Below are positions 23,182 through 34,866 of a stretch of 64,000 nucleotides of DNA, piece after piece. The translations under genes and the position numbers were made by a program. Every line of letters begins with the position of its first letter. The stretch's first letter is position 1. This DNA is from Isoetes taiwanensis (taxonomy: Eukaryota; Streptophyta; Lycopodiopsida; Isoetales; Isoetaceae). The notes below the pieces were generated by a model, which had not been told where the DNA came from, made no database searches, and worked only from the letters and a program-made list of their open reading frames with translations. The stretch spans positions 286,523 to 350,522 of the forward strand of contig JAJEKV010000053.1 of assembly GCA_021234155.1 (NCBI GenBank), written 5' to 3'.

Positions 23182-23499
23182 ATGGGCTACTTCTCCGATA
23201 GCGGGTCTAGTAGTCATAGCTCAGAAGAAAACTTGGCGCCCATTGTGGAATTAAACAGAGAACTTTTATGGTGTGAAAACTCGGTTAGACTTGAAGCTCT
23301 TGCTATGGATAGAAGAGGAAGCGGCCGTGGATATGAATCAAAACGAGGTTTTGAAGGAAATGGAGGTTTTGGTGCAAAAAGGGGCACCGGTTTCAATAGA
23401 AAACCAACATTCCAACACAGGGGGAATACCTCAAATGATCATTTCGTCCCTGAGATGCAAGTGGATGACGACCTCTCATCAAATGAAGATGATTTTCAG
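23182..23499 (+). CDS. leader exon of ORF1, copy 4 (intact, 106 codons)
   Basis: Starts MGYFSDSGSSSHSSEENL, continues with a Gly/Arg-rich centre (RRGSGRGYESKRGFEGNGGF, then GAKRGTGFNRKPTF) and ends in an acidic tail DDDLSSNEDDFQ at donor CAG|GTAACT, phase 0. The next exon (27676) starts at phase 0 with DNEDTESD, so the acidic run is continuous across the intron, which supports this join. RGG-type sequence suggests RNA binding. The ATG is the first in a favourable context after the unit's 5' region. A second frame is also open over most of the exon. The same 318-nt exon is intact in copies 5 and 6. Confidence 0.55.
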
Positions 23500-23678
23500 G
23501 TAACTTTTCTGATTTCTATTCTATCTACATGATTAGAACATGTTGATACCGGAATATAGGCAGCAAATGCATGCTTACATGCTGGCCCCTCTCTCTAAAA
23601 AAACACAGGGGATACATATCTAGCGTATCTAAAGGAGGTATTTATCTACTTCTATGAAATCATGTGGGATGATATGAT

Positions 23679-26158
23679 TGCTGCCACATTTTGTGGCAGC
23701 AAGAGGAAATTGTACAACACAAGAAGAAGACAAGCTGCCAATGCTGATTTTAAGCTGATTACACTCTTGAAGGATTATTTTGTTTCAGATCATTGAAGAA
23801 TTTTTTTGATGAAGACTAAGGAAGGACATTCATGGAAGCTATTTCATTAGATCAAATTAAATGGTCACAAGGAGCAAGAAAAAGTCAAGTCATCATATTT
23901 GAGCAAACAAGAGAGCAAAGGACACAAACATTTACTTTGAAGACATAAGAAGGTTTTGAAGACCCCCAAGAGTTCCATGGTATGTGCAAAATAACTCTAG
24001 ATCAAGTTCATATTGAGGCAAATTCCTATACCATTATTTCACCCCATACCACCTTCTTTCCTTGATTTCCAAGTTGGTACATCCTCAATCAACCTTGTTT
24101 TCCAATTGACAACATTTTTTGTCTAGCCAAAAAAGCTTCACTCTCATCTCTTCCATAACTCCATACATTCATTTCCATGATAAGCTTCCAAAAAGAAAAA
24201 TGGTCAAGGAATTTGCAAAAGTTATGCATAAAGGTGGCATTGTGCCACGTATAACCTTGGAAGCCACCTCACATCTCCATCATTCCTCATCATCACTTAC
24301 ATCATACTCCCTCCATCCCCAAGTTCAAAAATTAAAATTGGCTAAAGGGCTTCCATTTTTCAAGTTGATTATGATTCTATGTAATATTGCCACTTGGGAG
24401 TGCCATGTCATTTGCACATCATCCTCCTCATCATCATATATGCCATACACGTGTCATCCACATCCATAAGTTGAAAAGTTTTTGGCTAGACAAAAATTGA
24501 GTCAAGATACATTGCCATGTCATTTGCCTAGTCATCACCATTGCCATGTCATATGCCATCACAATTGCCTAGTCATCTTTTTTTTTGCCATATTTCACAT
24601 CCTATGGTTAAGCTATGCAAAAAATTATTCCTAGCAAAAGATTCCAATTGAGATGGGAGAATATGCTAATATCCTTTATCTTGGCCTTTGGATTATTGCC
24701 TTGAGATTCGTGCCTTTCTATAAAAAATTAAAAAAATTTTCCTATTCTACCCCACCTAGCATTTTCTACCCTATGCTAATATCCTTTATCTTGGCCTTTG
24801 GATTATTGCCTTGAGATTCGTGCCTTTCTATAAAAAATTAAAAAAAAATTTCCTATTCTACCCCACCTAGCATTTTCTACCCATCCACTCATCCACCAAT
24901 CCACACCCTCCACGTGGCACCATGGGGCATGGGGGCTGGGCACGGGCCAGTTCCCCCTTCATAATGGCACGTTTATTCGGGAGAAATTGCGGTAAAATTC
25001 CTTTTATACACTAGTCTGCTTTTTCTAAACATGCCTGTGGGATATTTGGACTATTTTTCAAGAACCCTAATTTTCGATGAAGGCCAAGATCCGGAAAATT
25101 GGTTGGAATTACCTGCTTAATCATAACTACGCACCCTCCATTCACCTACACGCATCCATACCGACTCATAAACAAACAAAAATTTGAATTTCAAACAGGA
25201 ATTTGCCAAGATTTGAACCAAACAGGCCGCGTTTAAGATGGATTGAGATCTTGCATTGTTTTCGGGGGTTGTATGCGTGAAGAACGCCGACTTGAAGCTT
25301 TTCCGAGCGGATTGGTGATTCCTAGCTGCATTTGCTCCTCTAGCCTCCAAATTCGGAAGAATTGACGGGCTATTGAGATTATCGACCACTTTTGAGATTA
25401 TTGACAATTTGATCTGTTTTGATTGTTTTTCCCGAGACCATTAGACTCGGATGTTGATCTTTTGAATAGCTTCTTGAATGAAAATCTGACCTTAGAAAAA
25501 AAATTCGCGGTGGTGATTGTTCTTGAGTTTAATCCTTGATTTTAGAAAACTAAAAAAATAATTTAGTTTGAAATTTTTATGCACTATAACTAGAGGGTAT
25601 TTCCGAACCGATACACTTGAAAAAAACACAAAAAGCCAATTAGATTTCATATTAGGTAAAGTTGCTCTCGGGTTCTTAATGTCGGTGATAGGAGATTTTA
25701 ATCAAATTCTACCCTTTAGGTTGTTAATTTCCTGCAATTTTTAAGTTGCCTTCAATCTAGACACCCAGTCGAGGAGATATCTCAAATTTCCAAAACTAAA
25801 AAACTTGTTCCATCTTCAATGCAAAGAATAGCTTCTTTGTTGCTAGTATTGACCAATTTTTGACCCAAATGTAAGTGTGATTTTGAGAACCTTGCTTATC
25901 TCAGCTCTATCTAGACTTTTGAACACTGATTCCCACATCTGTTAAGAAGATCTCTATCAAAAAATCAATTGATTTGCTTGATTTGATTTTAAATGGCACA
26001 AGTTTATGGTCAGACCATTTTTTTTGCTTCAGGGAAAGCAGTCTGATCTTGAAATTTCAGTGACTTTTCCAGGTTTTGGTGATTCAGAGTGGTTGCCTTA
26101 AGCAACCTGGAGGTTCTAAACCATTAGGTTGGAGGTTTTGCCAAAAAAGCCTTCAACA
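23679..26158. mobile_element. solo LTR (2480 bp) inserted in copy 4
   Basis: Absent from all other copies. It begins TG, ends CA and is flanked by a perfect 5-bp duplication ATGAT (23674-23678 and 26159-26163), the pattern left by LTR-retrotransposon integration. The first 23 bases form a hairpin with 10-bp arms TGCTGCCACA and TGTGGCAGCA. No coding region, primer-binding site or polypurine tract is present, so it is a solo LTR (or an unusually short non-autonomous element). An internal 110-bp direct duplication carries TATA-like CTATAAAAA twice. The orientation is not certain, and the family cannot be named from the LTR alone. Confidence 0.85.
24663..24882. repeat. 110-bp tandem duplication inside the solo LTR
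   Basis: Two nearly identical 110-bp copies beginning ATGCTAATATCCTTTATC and ending in CATTTTCTACCC. Each contains CTATAAAAAATT, a plausible TATA box if the LTR is read on the plus strand. Such duplications near an LTR promoter can act as enhancer repeats (inference). Confidence 0.7.
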
Positions 26159-27675
26159 ATGATACTGTTAGATCAGATAGGAACTCATATAGTTTGACAA
26201 GCCTGATATGGTAAAATCAGAACTATATGAAGAAGCATTTTGTATTTACGTCTACATTTTAAATAACACTTAAAAGCAGGTTGTCAATGACAAATATAGC
26301 TTCTTGCAAGTGAATGGCTTGCTCACAAGTTTAGATTAGGGCATGCTTCCCATAATAGACAGGTTCAAAACCTTTTATCTCTGATATAGTAGAATCAGAA
26401 TAATATTTCTAACCTCTATCTCTCTTATGTAATTTTACATACTAGTGGACACATGTAAGCATGTGTTGTTTCTATTCTTTCTCTAAATATCTTTATATTC
26501 TGATTTGTTAAGTACTGATCATGGGCAAAGGAGTACAATGGGTGAAAGGCGATAAGCCAGGAAACACCCAATGTACCTTTTGGCCCCTGGCTTTATTACC
26601 GAAGTCTATCGCTAATATTAGCTTGTTTGGCTGCAGTGTGCGTGGTGATTCCTCTCTCATTGTGCTCTATTTGTTTTCTCCGTGTATACTTGCATGTTAG
26701 GATATGGAGATCAAAGAAAGAAGAATGGTATAAAATCGATTATGTGAGCATGGCATGGTGGCGAAAACCATTGCACAAAGACAAGTTGATACAAATGATG
26801 AAAATAATCGATTTAAAACCCTATAGTAGGATTGAATCTATTACCTACTCTTTTTAAGCTTATATTGGTAAATATATGAAAAGACGCCTTGTCCATTTGT
26901 TTTTCGAAAGTGAGGCAACCTCTTATACTATGATCTACAAACAGTAACCTTTTTACCATAGTGATATGGTGCTGGTAGCCATTTTGGCAATATGCTTAAC
27001 TATATACCAAAGTAAAGGCTCAATGCCTTAAAACTTGTAATGAGTTAGTAATGCTCGATTTTGGAAAAGTAATATCATAAGAATGAATTTATTTTGGGTA
27101 ACCTTTATGTCTTTCTGCTGTGATAGTATAAGTTTGTCTAATTCCACATGCTATTGCATGTCTGGTATTAAAATCGAATATCAAAGTGCAGTGTTGAAAG
27201 TTAAAAGACAACATATCCATAATTTACTTGGGTCTATTATGGTTAGAATCTAATGTTCAGAAATACATTGCAGCCTACATACAATTTGTCGACAGGACAA
27301 TTTGTCGACAGGCTTTGACATGCAAAGTTTAGATGCATGGGTTGACAGGCATGCAATATGGCTGTTTTTTGAATATTCCCTTGTTTAGAAAAGTTTAAAT
27401 TATAAGTAAATTTACTTAGATACCATAGTTTAGATGCTCTGTCTTTGACTAGCTCGATCACTGTATAGAATGATAAGGCTGCTAAGGGATTGACCGAGGT
27501 AGTCTGAGGAACTAGTAAGATTGTTGTCTAGGCTAGTTTGGTCCGTGTTTTTTTTAGATACTTCATTTCATTGGTCTTACCAGTGAAGCATCTATTCTGA
27601 TTGGATAAATATGAGCATTACATGTTGTTAATTTGATTCACTATTATATACTAAAGCTGATGGATTTATGATCAG

Positions 27676-28894
27676 GATAATGAGGACACTGAATCTGACA
27701 TCGAATTTATACCACCAGTGTGGAACAGAGATCTTGGACCTATGGGCTACGGGTTGAGTAGAATCACTTGCCCAAGCTATGCGGTGCAAACTCTCCTTTG
27801 TTGTATCAAGAATCCTAAGATACACATGCTTTTGTTGGAAAAAGAAGCTCTGAGAAAACCAGACCAGCTCTCAGCCGTATCGCATCTTAGCTTCAATGAC
27901 TGGTTGGAACTTGTTCCCAAAATGAATAAAATTGGGGATGAATGGGATGATGCTGTTAAAATCATTGATTCTATTTATGATGATCTACCTGGTACAATTC
28001 ACAAAGGGACCATGGAGGAGGATCAAGCAAGGTCTCAATACTTCTATGGTATTCCAGCTTTGGAAAAAGCCAACAAGATCAGGAAGTCCGCTATCAGCAC
28101 TGAAATGATGGGGGCTAATATCCATAATATGGATCAAGATAATGATGACCCTTTTGGAGAGTCACTTTTGTCGGAACAAGAGCGGGCTAATATGAAGAAT
28201 AATACTGGAAAGGGTAAATCTGATGGGGATAATGAGTTCAGCTTTACATTGCATAACTGCCATACTTTCCCGATCATACCAGAAAGGCTTGTGGAAAGCC
28301 ATGCTATGTTTTGTAACCAAGGAATTTGGCGTACAAAGAACTTTGGTGCCTTGGCACCTATTAGCAGAGCTTCCTGGATTATGCTTGGCGATATTACAGC
28401 AGACCAAGAAAAGTATGCCAAGGCAGCAGCCCACAAAATGGAAAAGGTAATTTATAAGGAAAAAATTAAACTGAAAGTTGATCACTTCTTTGATAAGAAA
28501 TGCAACAAGGATGATTGTATCTATGTACGGCAAAAAGGCCACATGGCCTACTCTACTATTCATTGGGGATGCTTTTACTTGAAAAAGAGTATGGAGAAGT
28601 ATGTGTCCATATTTTAAATGTATTTGTGAACCCCGCATGAAAGGCAATGCTTGTAAGGACAATATGACATGGCTAGATCACGCAGTGTGGTATTTATTTA
28701 ACAACTTGGATAGCCTTTTTCCAGACATGTCAGTTGTAGCTCAAATGGTATCTATGAAGAGGCTCCTGAAAACTACTTTGAGAGACAGTATTGTGGCTTA
28801 CATATCATATCTGGAGATACGTAATACCATGATTGAGATGACTTTTTTATGCAGCGCCAATCCATGCGCAGATCTGAAACTTAACTATTTGTGA
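27676..28894 (+). CDS. element ORF1, main exon, copy 4
   Basis: Best single copy for the N-terminal three quarters of ORF1: open from the acceptor (27676) to 28617, including the residues whose frame is broken in copy 2 (DWLELVPKMNKIGDEWDDAV). A frame change near 28565-28600, after the GHMAYSTIH segment, moves the C-terminus (MCPYFKCICEPRMKGNAC onward) to another frame, ending at 28892-28894. Together with the leader exon the protein would be about 510 residues. The solo LTR lies in the intron, so it need not disrupt the protein. The product family was not recognised. Confidence 0.5.
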
Positions 28895-28934
28895 GAAAAG
28901 CATAAAACTGGTTACTTTCACGCTTAGTCTTGAG

Positions 28935-29132
28935 GTGGGAACTAGCAACAGCTACAACAAGAAAATCAGACCAGGAAAAACAAGAACAAGCTCAAATGTC
29001 AGTGTCATGAGCTATACACCACCTCGTATAACAGATTGGCCTAAAAGTGAGTCTAGCATGGCTGATAATGCAGGCATCGAGCCACTCTGTACACCCAAAG
29101 ATCTTGATGGGTTCGGTCTCCAAACAAAATAA
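28935..29132 (+). CDS. short open frame between ORF1 and RT, copy 4
   Basis: Identical in translation to the 65-codon frame at 17400-17597. Conservation only reflects recent duplication, so coding status is unproven. Confidence 0.3.
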   Translation: MGTSNSYNKKIRPGKTRTSSNVSVMSYTPPRITDWPKSESSMADNAGIEPLCTPKDLDGFGLQTK

Positions 29133-29546
29133 GGAGCATGACCTAAAGAGTACTGATGATGTCGTCAAGAATCTGACGTATCAGAAATAAGGTATGTCTA
29201 TGACATTTTCAAAAGCTAGTTTATATTGAAAAGCTTTGAAAGTTTTGAAACTACTTAAGTGTTCCTTTCTGCAATGTGCTGTTTATGATGATATCTTCAT
29301 AATGAATAGTGGATTGTAATATTAAATTGACAATGTTCCTGTGAAAACAGTGTACTAATGGGAATAATATATATGATAAATGGTCTAAGCTTTCTAACCT
29401 TGAAAGCAAATTTAGACACAACCAGCTGGCATGCCATTAGTCATGCCATAGCTAAAATGATCCTATCCTCCTGAAAAACATGAGCTTGATTTAGGAACAA
29501 TAGTTTGGCAAACTTATATCTAATCTGGGTGTTCTAACATGTACAG

Positions 29547-31606
29547 ATGGTCAGAACTCTAAATAGGGACTGTCGGGGCAGATTTAGCATTTCAAACAAA
29601 GAACAGAACAAAAGAAGATTGTACATCTGCCTATTTTTATCCAAGATACTGGATAAACTATGCATTCCCAAAATCATATGCAAGCATGTCAATATGGTAC
29701 TGGGGGAGATCGGAGATCAAATTATGGAAAACACCATGTTTTCTTGGAGATACACTGAAAATTTAAAAGAAATATGTTATAAGCCACATTATATCTTTGC
29801 AGAAGATAATGACTCCATCTGCCCTTGTACTAATCCAAACCTTAAAGGTTTCATAGACCCTAGTATTGGACATGTCCGCATTACTACAAACCACGAAAAT
29901 CATCGTAATAAAATGCTAAGAAATGCATTCAAGAAAGGTCTTGGCCATATTCCGCAATGCGTGCTCGGTATGGAGAGACCTCAAAGTCGATATTAAGAAA
30001 GCAAATGACACTATCTTTGAACTCGCATTGATTTGAATTCCCACACATCAGAGATGTGGATGTCAATTAATAAAAGGGGAGTTGTTGAACAAGTAAGTAA
30101 TGAGGTAATCGATGCCAAAGAATGTAGATGTTGTAGAAAATTTGCATTTAATGACCCTTTGGTCATTAATAACATGGAATGGCTGATAAAAATCTTTACA
30201 TCTCGGGGTTGATAAGGCATCTAATAACCCCCGCTTTTATTTGCCCGAAACATATAAGGGAGATGGCTTTAAGTAGATTGGGCAGCCCTGATTTCCTACC
30301 TTTAGGAATAGAGAAAGAAAACTTGGACAGTGATATTCAAAAAGGTATACAGGAGTGTATTAATGTTGAATCATTTGAATCAGATAAATTACCGTATCTT
30401 CTTGGCCTGTTCAAAGCCCATAAGAATGACTAGTGTGGATCCACGAATGCACATGGTACGGTCTATCTTAAAATTGCCCAAACCATTACGGTTGTACTAA
30501 ATTCTATTTTGGACATTTGTAGGAAGTTTCTAAGGATGCATGTGCTAATGTACACATGATGGTCTCTAACAAGCTAAATGCTAATTTGGATAGTAAACTC
30601 GGTTTTACGAGGTGGTTTTAAATCTGCCAAACAAAATTGAAGAGGTGTATGTAGCAGATATAACTAAATGCTACGAGAGTATCCAATTACTTGGTGAAAA
30701 TGGTATCTGCTGTATCAGCGTGAAAGTGGTAAATCTCGTGGGATTATATGAAAAGACAAAATAAAAGGTACCAACTTTGGCTTAAAAAATCCAAAGAATG
30801 GAAATACTACGGTGAAATGGTTCAAGATAGCGCCCCAAGGAAAATTTGGAGTATGATGAGTCGTGAGGGGCTTCATCAAAGCTAATAACTAGTTGCTTAC
30901 CAACCTGTTTTCATAAGATTGGGTAGAGGGATTTGGCAACAAATTTGTGGCATACCAATGGGCTTTTCTTGTAGCCCATGCTGGTGCAATATCTATCTTG
31001 CCTGGTTTGAGCTCAGCTTTATTAAAAATCTAGCTACACAGGGGAAGTTTGAGGAGATTAAGCTCTTCAAACATGTATTCAGATATATGGATGACTTGTT
31101 GGCAGTTAATTGTCCACACATAAAGGATTTCCTTAAAGAAATATCGAATGAAGAGGACGGGATCTAAGAATATATGACCGCATGTGTTAGGCATTAAAGA
31201 GGAAACAAAGTATTAGGTGGCTGTCTGCACAGAGCACACGGATACAAAGCCAACTTTTTGAACATGACTATCCACATTTTTGATAGAAAGTTTGGCCTCT
31301 TCCAAACTACGAGGTACGATAAAAGGGATGTTTTACCCTTCAAAGCCTTGAAGTATGTACATGCATGTAGTTGCGCACCATACTTCCAAGCTAGGAACGT
31401 AATTATCTCTGATTATGCCGTTTATGTATGCGTAAATTCTAGCCCAAACGGCTGCTATGGATGTCAAAAGATTGATCAATAGCTTTGTTAACAATGGTTT
31501 TGACCGGTATGGAATCACGAAAAGAGTGTGCAAGTATATTGGGACTTCCGAGTTCCCTGGTCTGAAATATGACAAGAATGCCCTACTACAAATGATCAAA
31601 GAATGA
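29547..31606 (+). pseudogene. reverse transcriptase ORF, copy 4 (multiple frame breaks)
   Basis: Same gene as copies 2 and 5, but the frame changes many times. Blocks that remain readable are 29547-29996 (start to GHIP), 30179-30433 (DNA-level DKAS region through LFKAHKND), 30919-31167 (GIPMGFSCSPCW and FRYMDDLLAV) and the C-terminus to 31606. Breaks coincide with CTG or CAG in the other copies (for example CCAGACCG read as CCGCAATGCG near 29955, and GCTGAT read as GTCGAT near 29990). Whether this copy is truly dead or badly sequenced cannot be settled here. Confidence 0.7.
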
Positions 31607-31708
31607 CAAAGGTATGATCGTTTACTGTTATTCAGTTTAAAGAATACTTTATATTTGTCATCTGGCTTTATCTACATTCTAAATGTTCAATTATAGGGTT
31701 GTGCGAAG

Positions 31709-31729
31709 CCCCTACTGTAACAGTAGGGG
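31709..31729. other. junction hairpin of copy 4
   Basis: Identical to copy 2: 10-bp arms CCCCTACTGT and ACAGTAGGGG. It stays perfect although the upstream RT of the same copy is full of changes. Confidence 0.75.
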
Positions 31730-32141
31730 TACAGCCACCCTATTGTTACAAAAGCTAAAATGTTTGGGGTTTCATGCAGTCCTACGGCAGGAGGTAGGAT
31801 TTTTTTTATGCATGGACTTGTCTTAATTGTTATAATATGCACCTATTCAAGCCAATAGGACGCTATACTTCCTACCAGTTGGTAGATCTAGGGATAACAT
31901 TATTCTATGATACTATATCGGATATAAGTAAAATGCATGTACTAAATAAGAATAGGCTTTTTCTCGAATCTAAGAGGAAAATAACCCTACGGTCATTAAA
32001 TGCCTTTTGACCTTTAATTAAGGAATGAAATTTTCAGAGGTTTAGGGGCCCAAAAATCGTATCAAAGGGTGAATGGCTGGACAGCAACCAGCTTTGAATG
32101 CCGGGTAACTTCCCAAATAATCTACCCCTTTTGTGAGCAGG

Positions 32142-32459
32142 ATGGGCTACTTCTCCGATAGCGGATCTAGTAGTCATAGCTCAGAAGAAAACTTGGCGCC
32201 CATTGTGGAATTAAACAGAGAACTTTTATGGTGTGAAAACTCGGTTAGACTTGAAGCTCTTGCTATGGATAGAAGAGGAAGCGGCCGTGGATATGAATCA
32301 AAACGAGGTTTTGAAGGAAATGGAGGTTTTGGTGCAAAAAGGGGCACCGGTTTCAATAGAAAACCAACATTCCAACACAGGGGGAATACCTCAAATGATC
32401 ATTTCGTCCCTGAGATGCAAGTGGATGACGACCTCTCATCAAATGAAGATGATTTTCAG
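32142..32459 (+). CDS. leader exon of ORF1, copy 5 (intact)
   Basis: Same 106-codon exon as copy 4, translation identical in the region I compared, ending at donor CAG|GTAACT. Confidence 0.5.
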
Positions 32460-34130
32460 GTAACTTTTCTGATTTCTATTCTATCTACATGATTAGAACA
32501 TGTTGATACCAGAATATAGGCAGCAAATGCATGCTTACATGTTGGCCCCTCTCTCTAAAAAAACACAGGGGATACATATCTAGCGTATCTAAAGGAGGTA
32601 TTTATCTACTTCTATGAAATCATGTGGGATGATATGATACTGTTAGATCAGATAGGAACTCATATAGTTTGACAAGCCTGATATGGTAAAATCAGAACTA
32701 TATGAAGAAGCATTTTGTATTTATGTCTACATTTTAAATAACACTTAAAACCAGGTTGTCAATGACAAATATAGCTTCTTGCAAGTGAATGGCTTGCTCA
32801 CAAGTTTAGATTAGGGCATGCTTCCCATAATAGACAGGTTCAAAACCTTTTATCTCTGATATAGTAGAATCAGAATAATATTTCTAACCTCTATCTCTCT
32901 TATGTAATTTTACATACTAGTGGACACATGTAAGCATGTGTTGTTTCTATTCTTTCTCTAAATATCTTTATATTTTGATTTGTTAAGTACTGATCATGGG
33001 CAAAGGAGTACAATGGGTGAAAGGCGATAAGCCAGGAAACACCCAATGTACCTTTTGGCCCTGGCTTTATTACCGAGTCTATCGCTAATATTAGCTTGTT
33101 TGGCTGCAGGTACGTGGTGATTCCTCTCTCATTGTGCTCTATTTGCTTCTCTGGTGTATACTTGCATGTTAGGATATGGAGATCAAAGAAAGAAGAATGG
33201 TATAAAATCGATTACAGGAGCATGGCATGGTAACTGAAAACCATTGCACAGCACAAGTTGATACAGTGATGAAAATACTGATTTAAAAACCCTATAGTAG
33301 GATTGAATCTATTACCTACTCTTTTTAAGCTTATATTGGTAAATATATGGAAAGATGTCTTGTCCACTGTTTTCTGAAAGTGAGGCAACCTCTTATACTA
33401 TGATCTACAGCAGGTAACCTTTTTACCATAGTGATATGGTGCTGGTAGCCATTTTGGCAATATGCTTAACTATATACCAAAGTAAAGGCTCAATGCCTTA
33501 AAACTTGTAATGAGTTAGTAATGCTCGATTTTGGAAAAGTAATATCATAAGAATGAATTTATTTTGGGTAACCTTTATGTCTTTCTGCTGTGATAGTATA
33601 AGTTTGTCTAATTCCACATGCTATTGCATGTCTGGTATTAAAATCGAATATCAAAGTGCAGTGTTGAAAGTTAAAAGACAACATATCCATAATTTACTTG
33701 GGTCTATTATGGTTAGAATCTAATGTTCAGAAATACATTGCAGCCTACATACAATTTGTCGACAGGCTTTGACATGCAAAGTTTAGATGCATGGGTTGAC
33801 AGGCATGCAATATGGCTGTTTTTTGAATATTCCCTTGTTTAGAAATGTTTAAATTGTAAGTAAATTTTACTTAGATACCACAGTTTAGATGCTCTGTCTT
33901 TGACTAGCTCGATCACTGTATAGAATGATAAGGCTGCTAAGGGATTGACCGAGGTAGTCTGAGGAACTAGTAAGACTGTTGTCTAGGCTAGTTTGGTCCG
34001 GGTTTTTTTTAGATACTTCATTTCATTGGTCTTACCAGTGAAGCATCTATTCTGATTGGATAAATATGAGCATTACATGTTGTTAATTTGACTCACTATT
34101 ATATACTAAAGCTGATGGATTTATGATCAG

Positions 34131-34661
34131 GATAATGAGGACACTGAATCTGACATCGAATTTATACCACCAGTGTGGAACAGAGATCTTGGACCTATGG
34201 GCTACGGGTTGAGTAGAATCACTTGCCCAAGCTATGCGGTGCAAACTCTCCTTTGTTGTATCAAGAATCTTAAGATACACATGCTTTTGTTGGAAAAAGA
34301 AGCTCTGAGAAAACCAGACCAGCTCTCAGCCGTATCGCATCTTAGCTTCAATGACTGGTTGGAACTTGTTCCCAAAATGAATAAAATTGGGGATGAATGG
34401 GATGATGCTGTAAAAATCATTGATTCTATTTATGATGATCTACCTAGTACAATTCACAAAAGGACCATGGAGGAGGATCAAGCAAGGTCTCAATACTTCT
34501 ATGGTATTCCAGCTTTGGAAAAAGCCAACAAGATCAGGAAGTCCGCTATCAGCACTGAAATGATGGGGGCTAATATCCATAATATGGATCAAGATAATGG
34601 GTGTTCCTTTCTGCAATGTGCTGTTTATGATGATATCTTCATAATGAATAGTGGATTGTAA
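34131..34661 (+). pseudogene. truncated ORF1 exon, copy 5
   Basis: Opens at the acceptor with the DNEDTESD run and stays in frame to DQDNG, where the 1.1-kb deletion joins it to intron sequence; it reads on for about 20 codons to TAA/TAG-rich sequence ending at 34661. It lacks the Cys-rich region. Confidence 0.7.
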
Positions 34662-34866
34662 TATTAAATTGACAATGTTCCTGTGAAAAGAGTGTACTAA
34701 TGGGAATAATATATATGATAAATGGTCTAAGCTTTGTAACCTTGAAAGCAAATTTAGACACAACCAGCTAGCTAAAATGATCCTATCCTCCTGGAAAACA
34801 TGAGCTTGATTTAGGAACAATAGTTTGGCAAACTTATATCTAATCTGGGTGTTCTAACATATACAG

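Larger units (their letters stand above)
22847..31807 (+). mobile_element. RT element array, copy 4 (full length, split by solo LTR)
   Basis: Full-length unit (about 6.48 kb once the 2480-bp insertion and 5-bp duplication are removed). The leader exon and the first two thirds of ORF1 are intact. The RT portion (29547-31606) differs from copies 2 and 5 by dozens of small changes concentrated at CTG, CAG and CCAG words. It is therefore either the most decayed RT or a patch of uncorrected sequencing error. Confidence 0.85.

Noticed and set aside
24119-24469. 116-codon plus-strand frame inside the solo LTR
   Set aside because: It is low in motif content, Ser/His-rich by base composition, and lies in an LTR; no protein family is visible.
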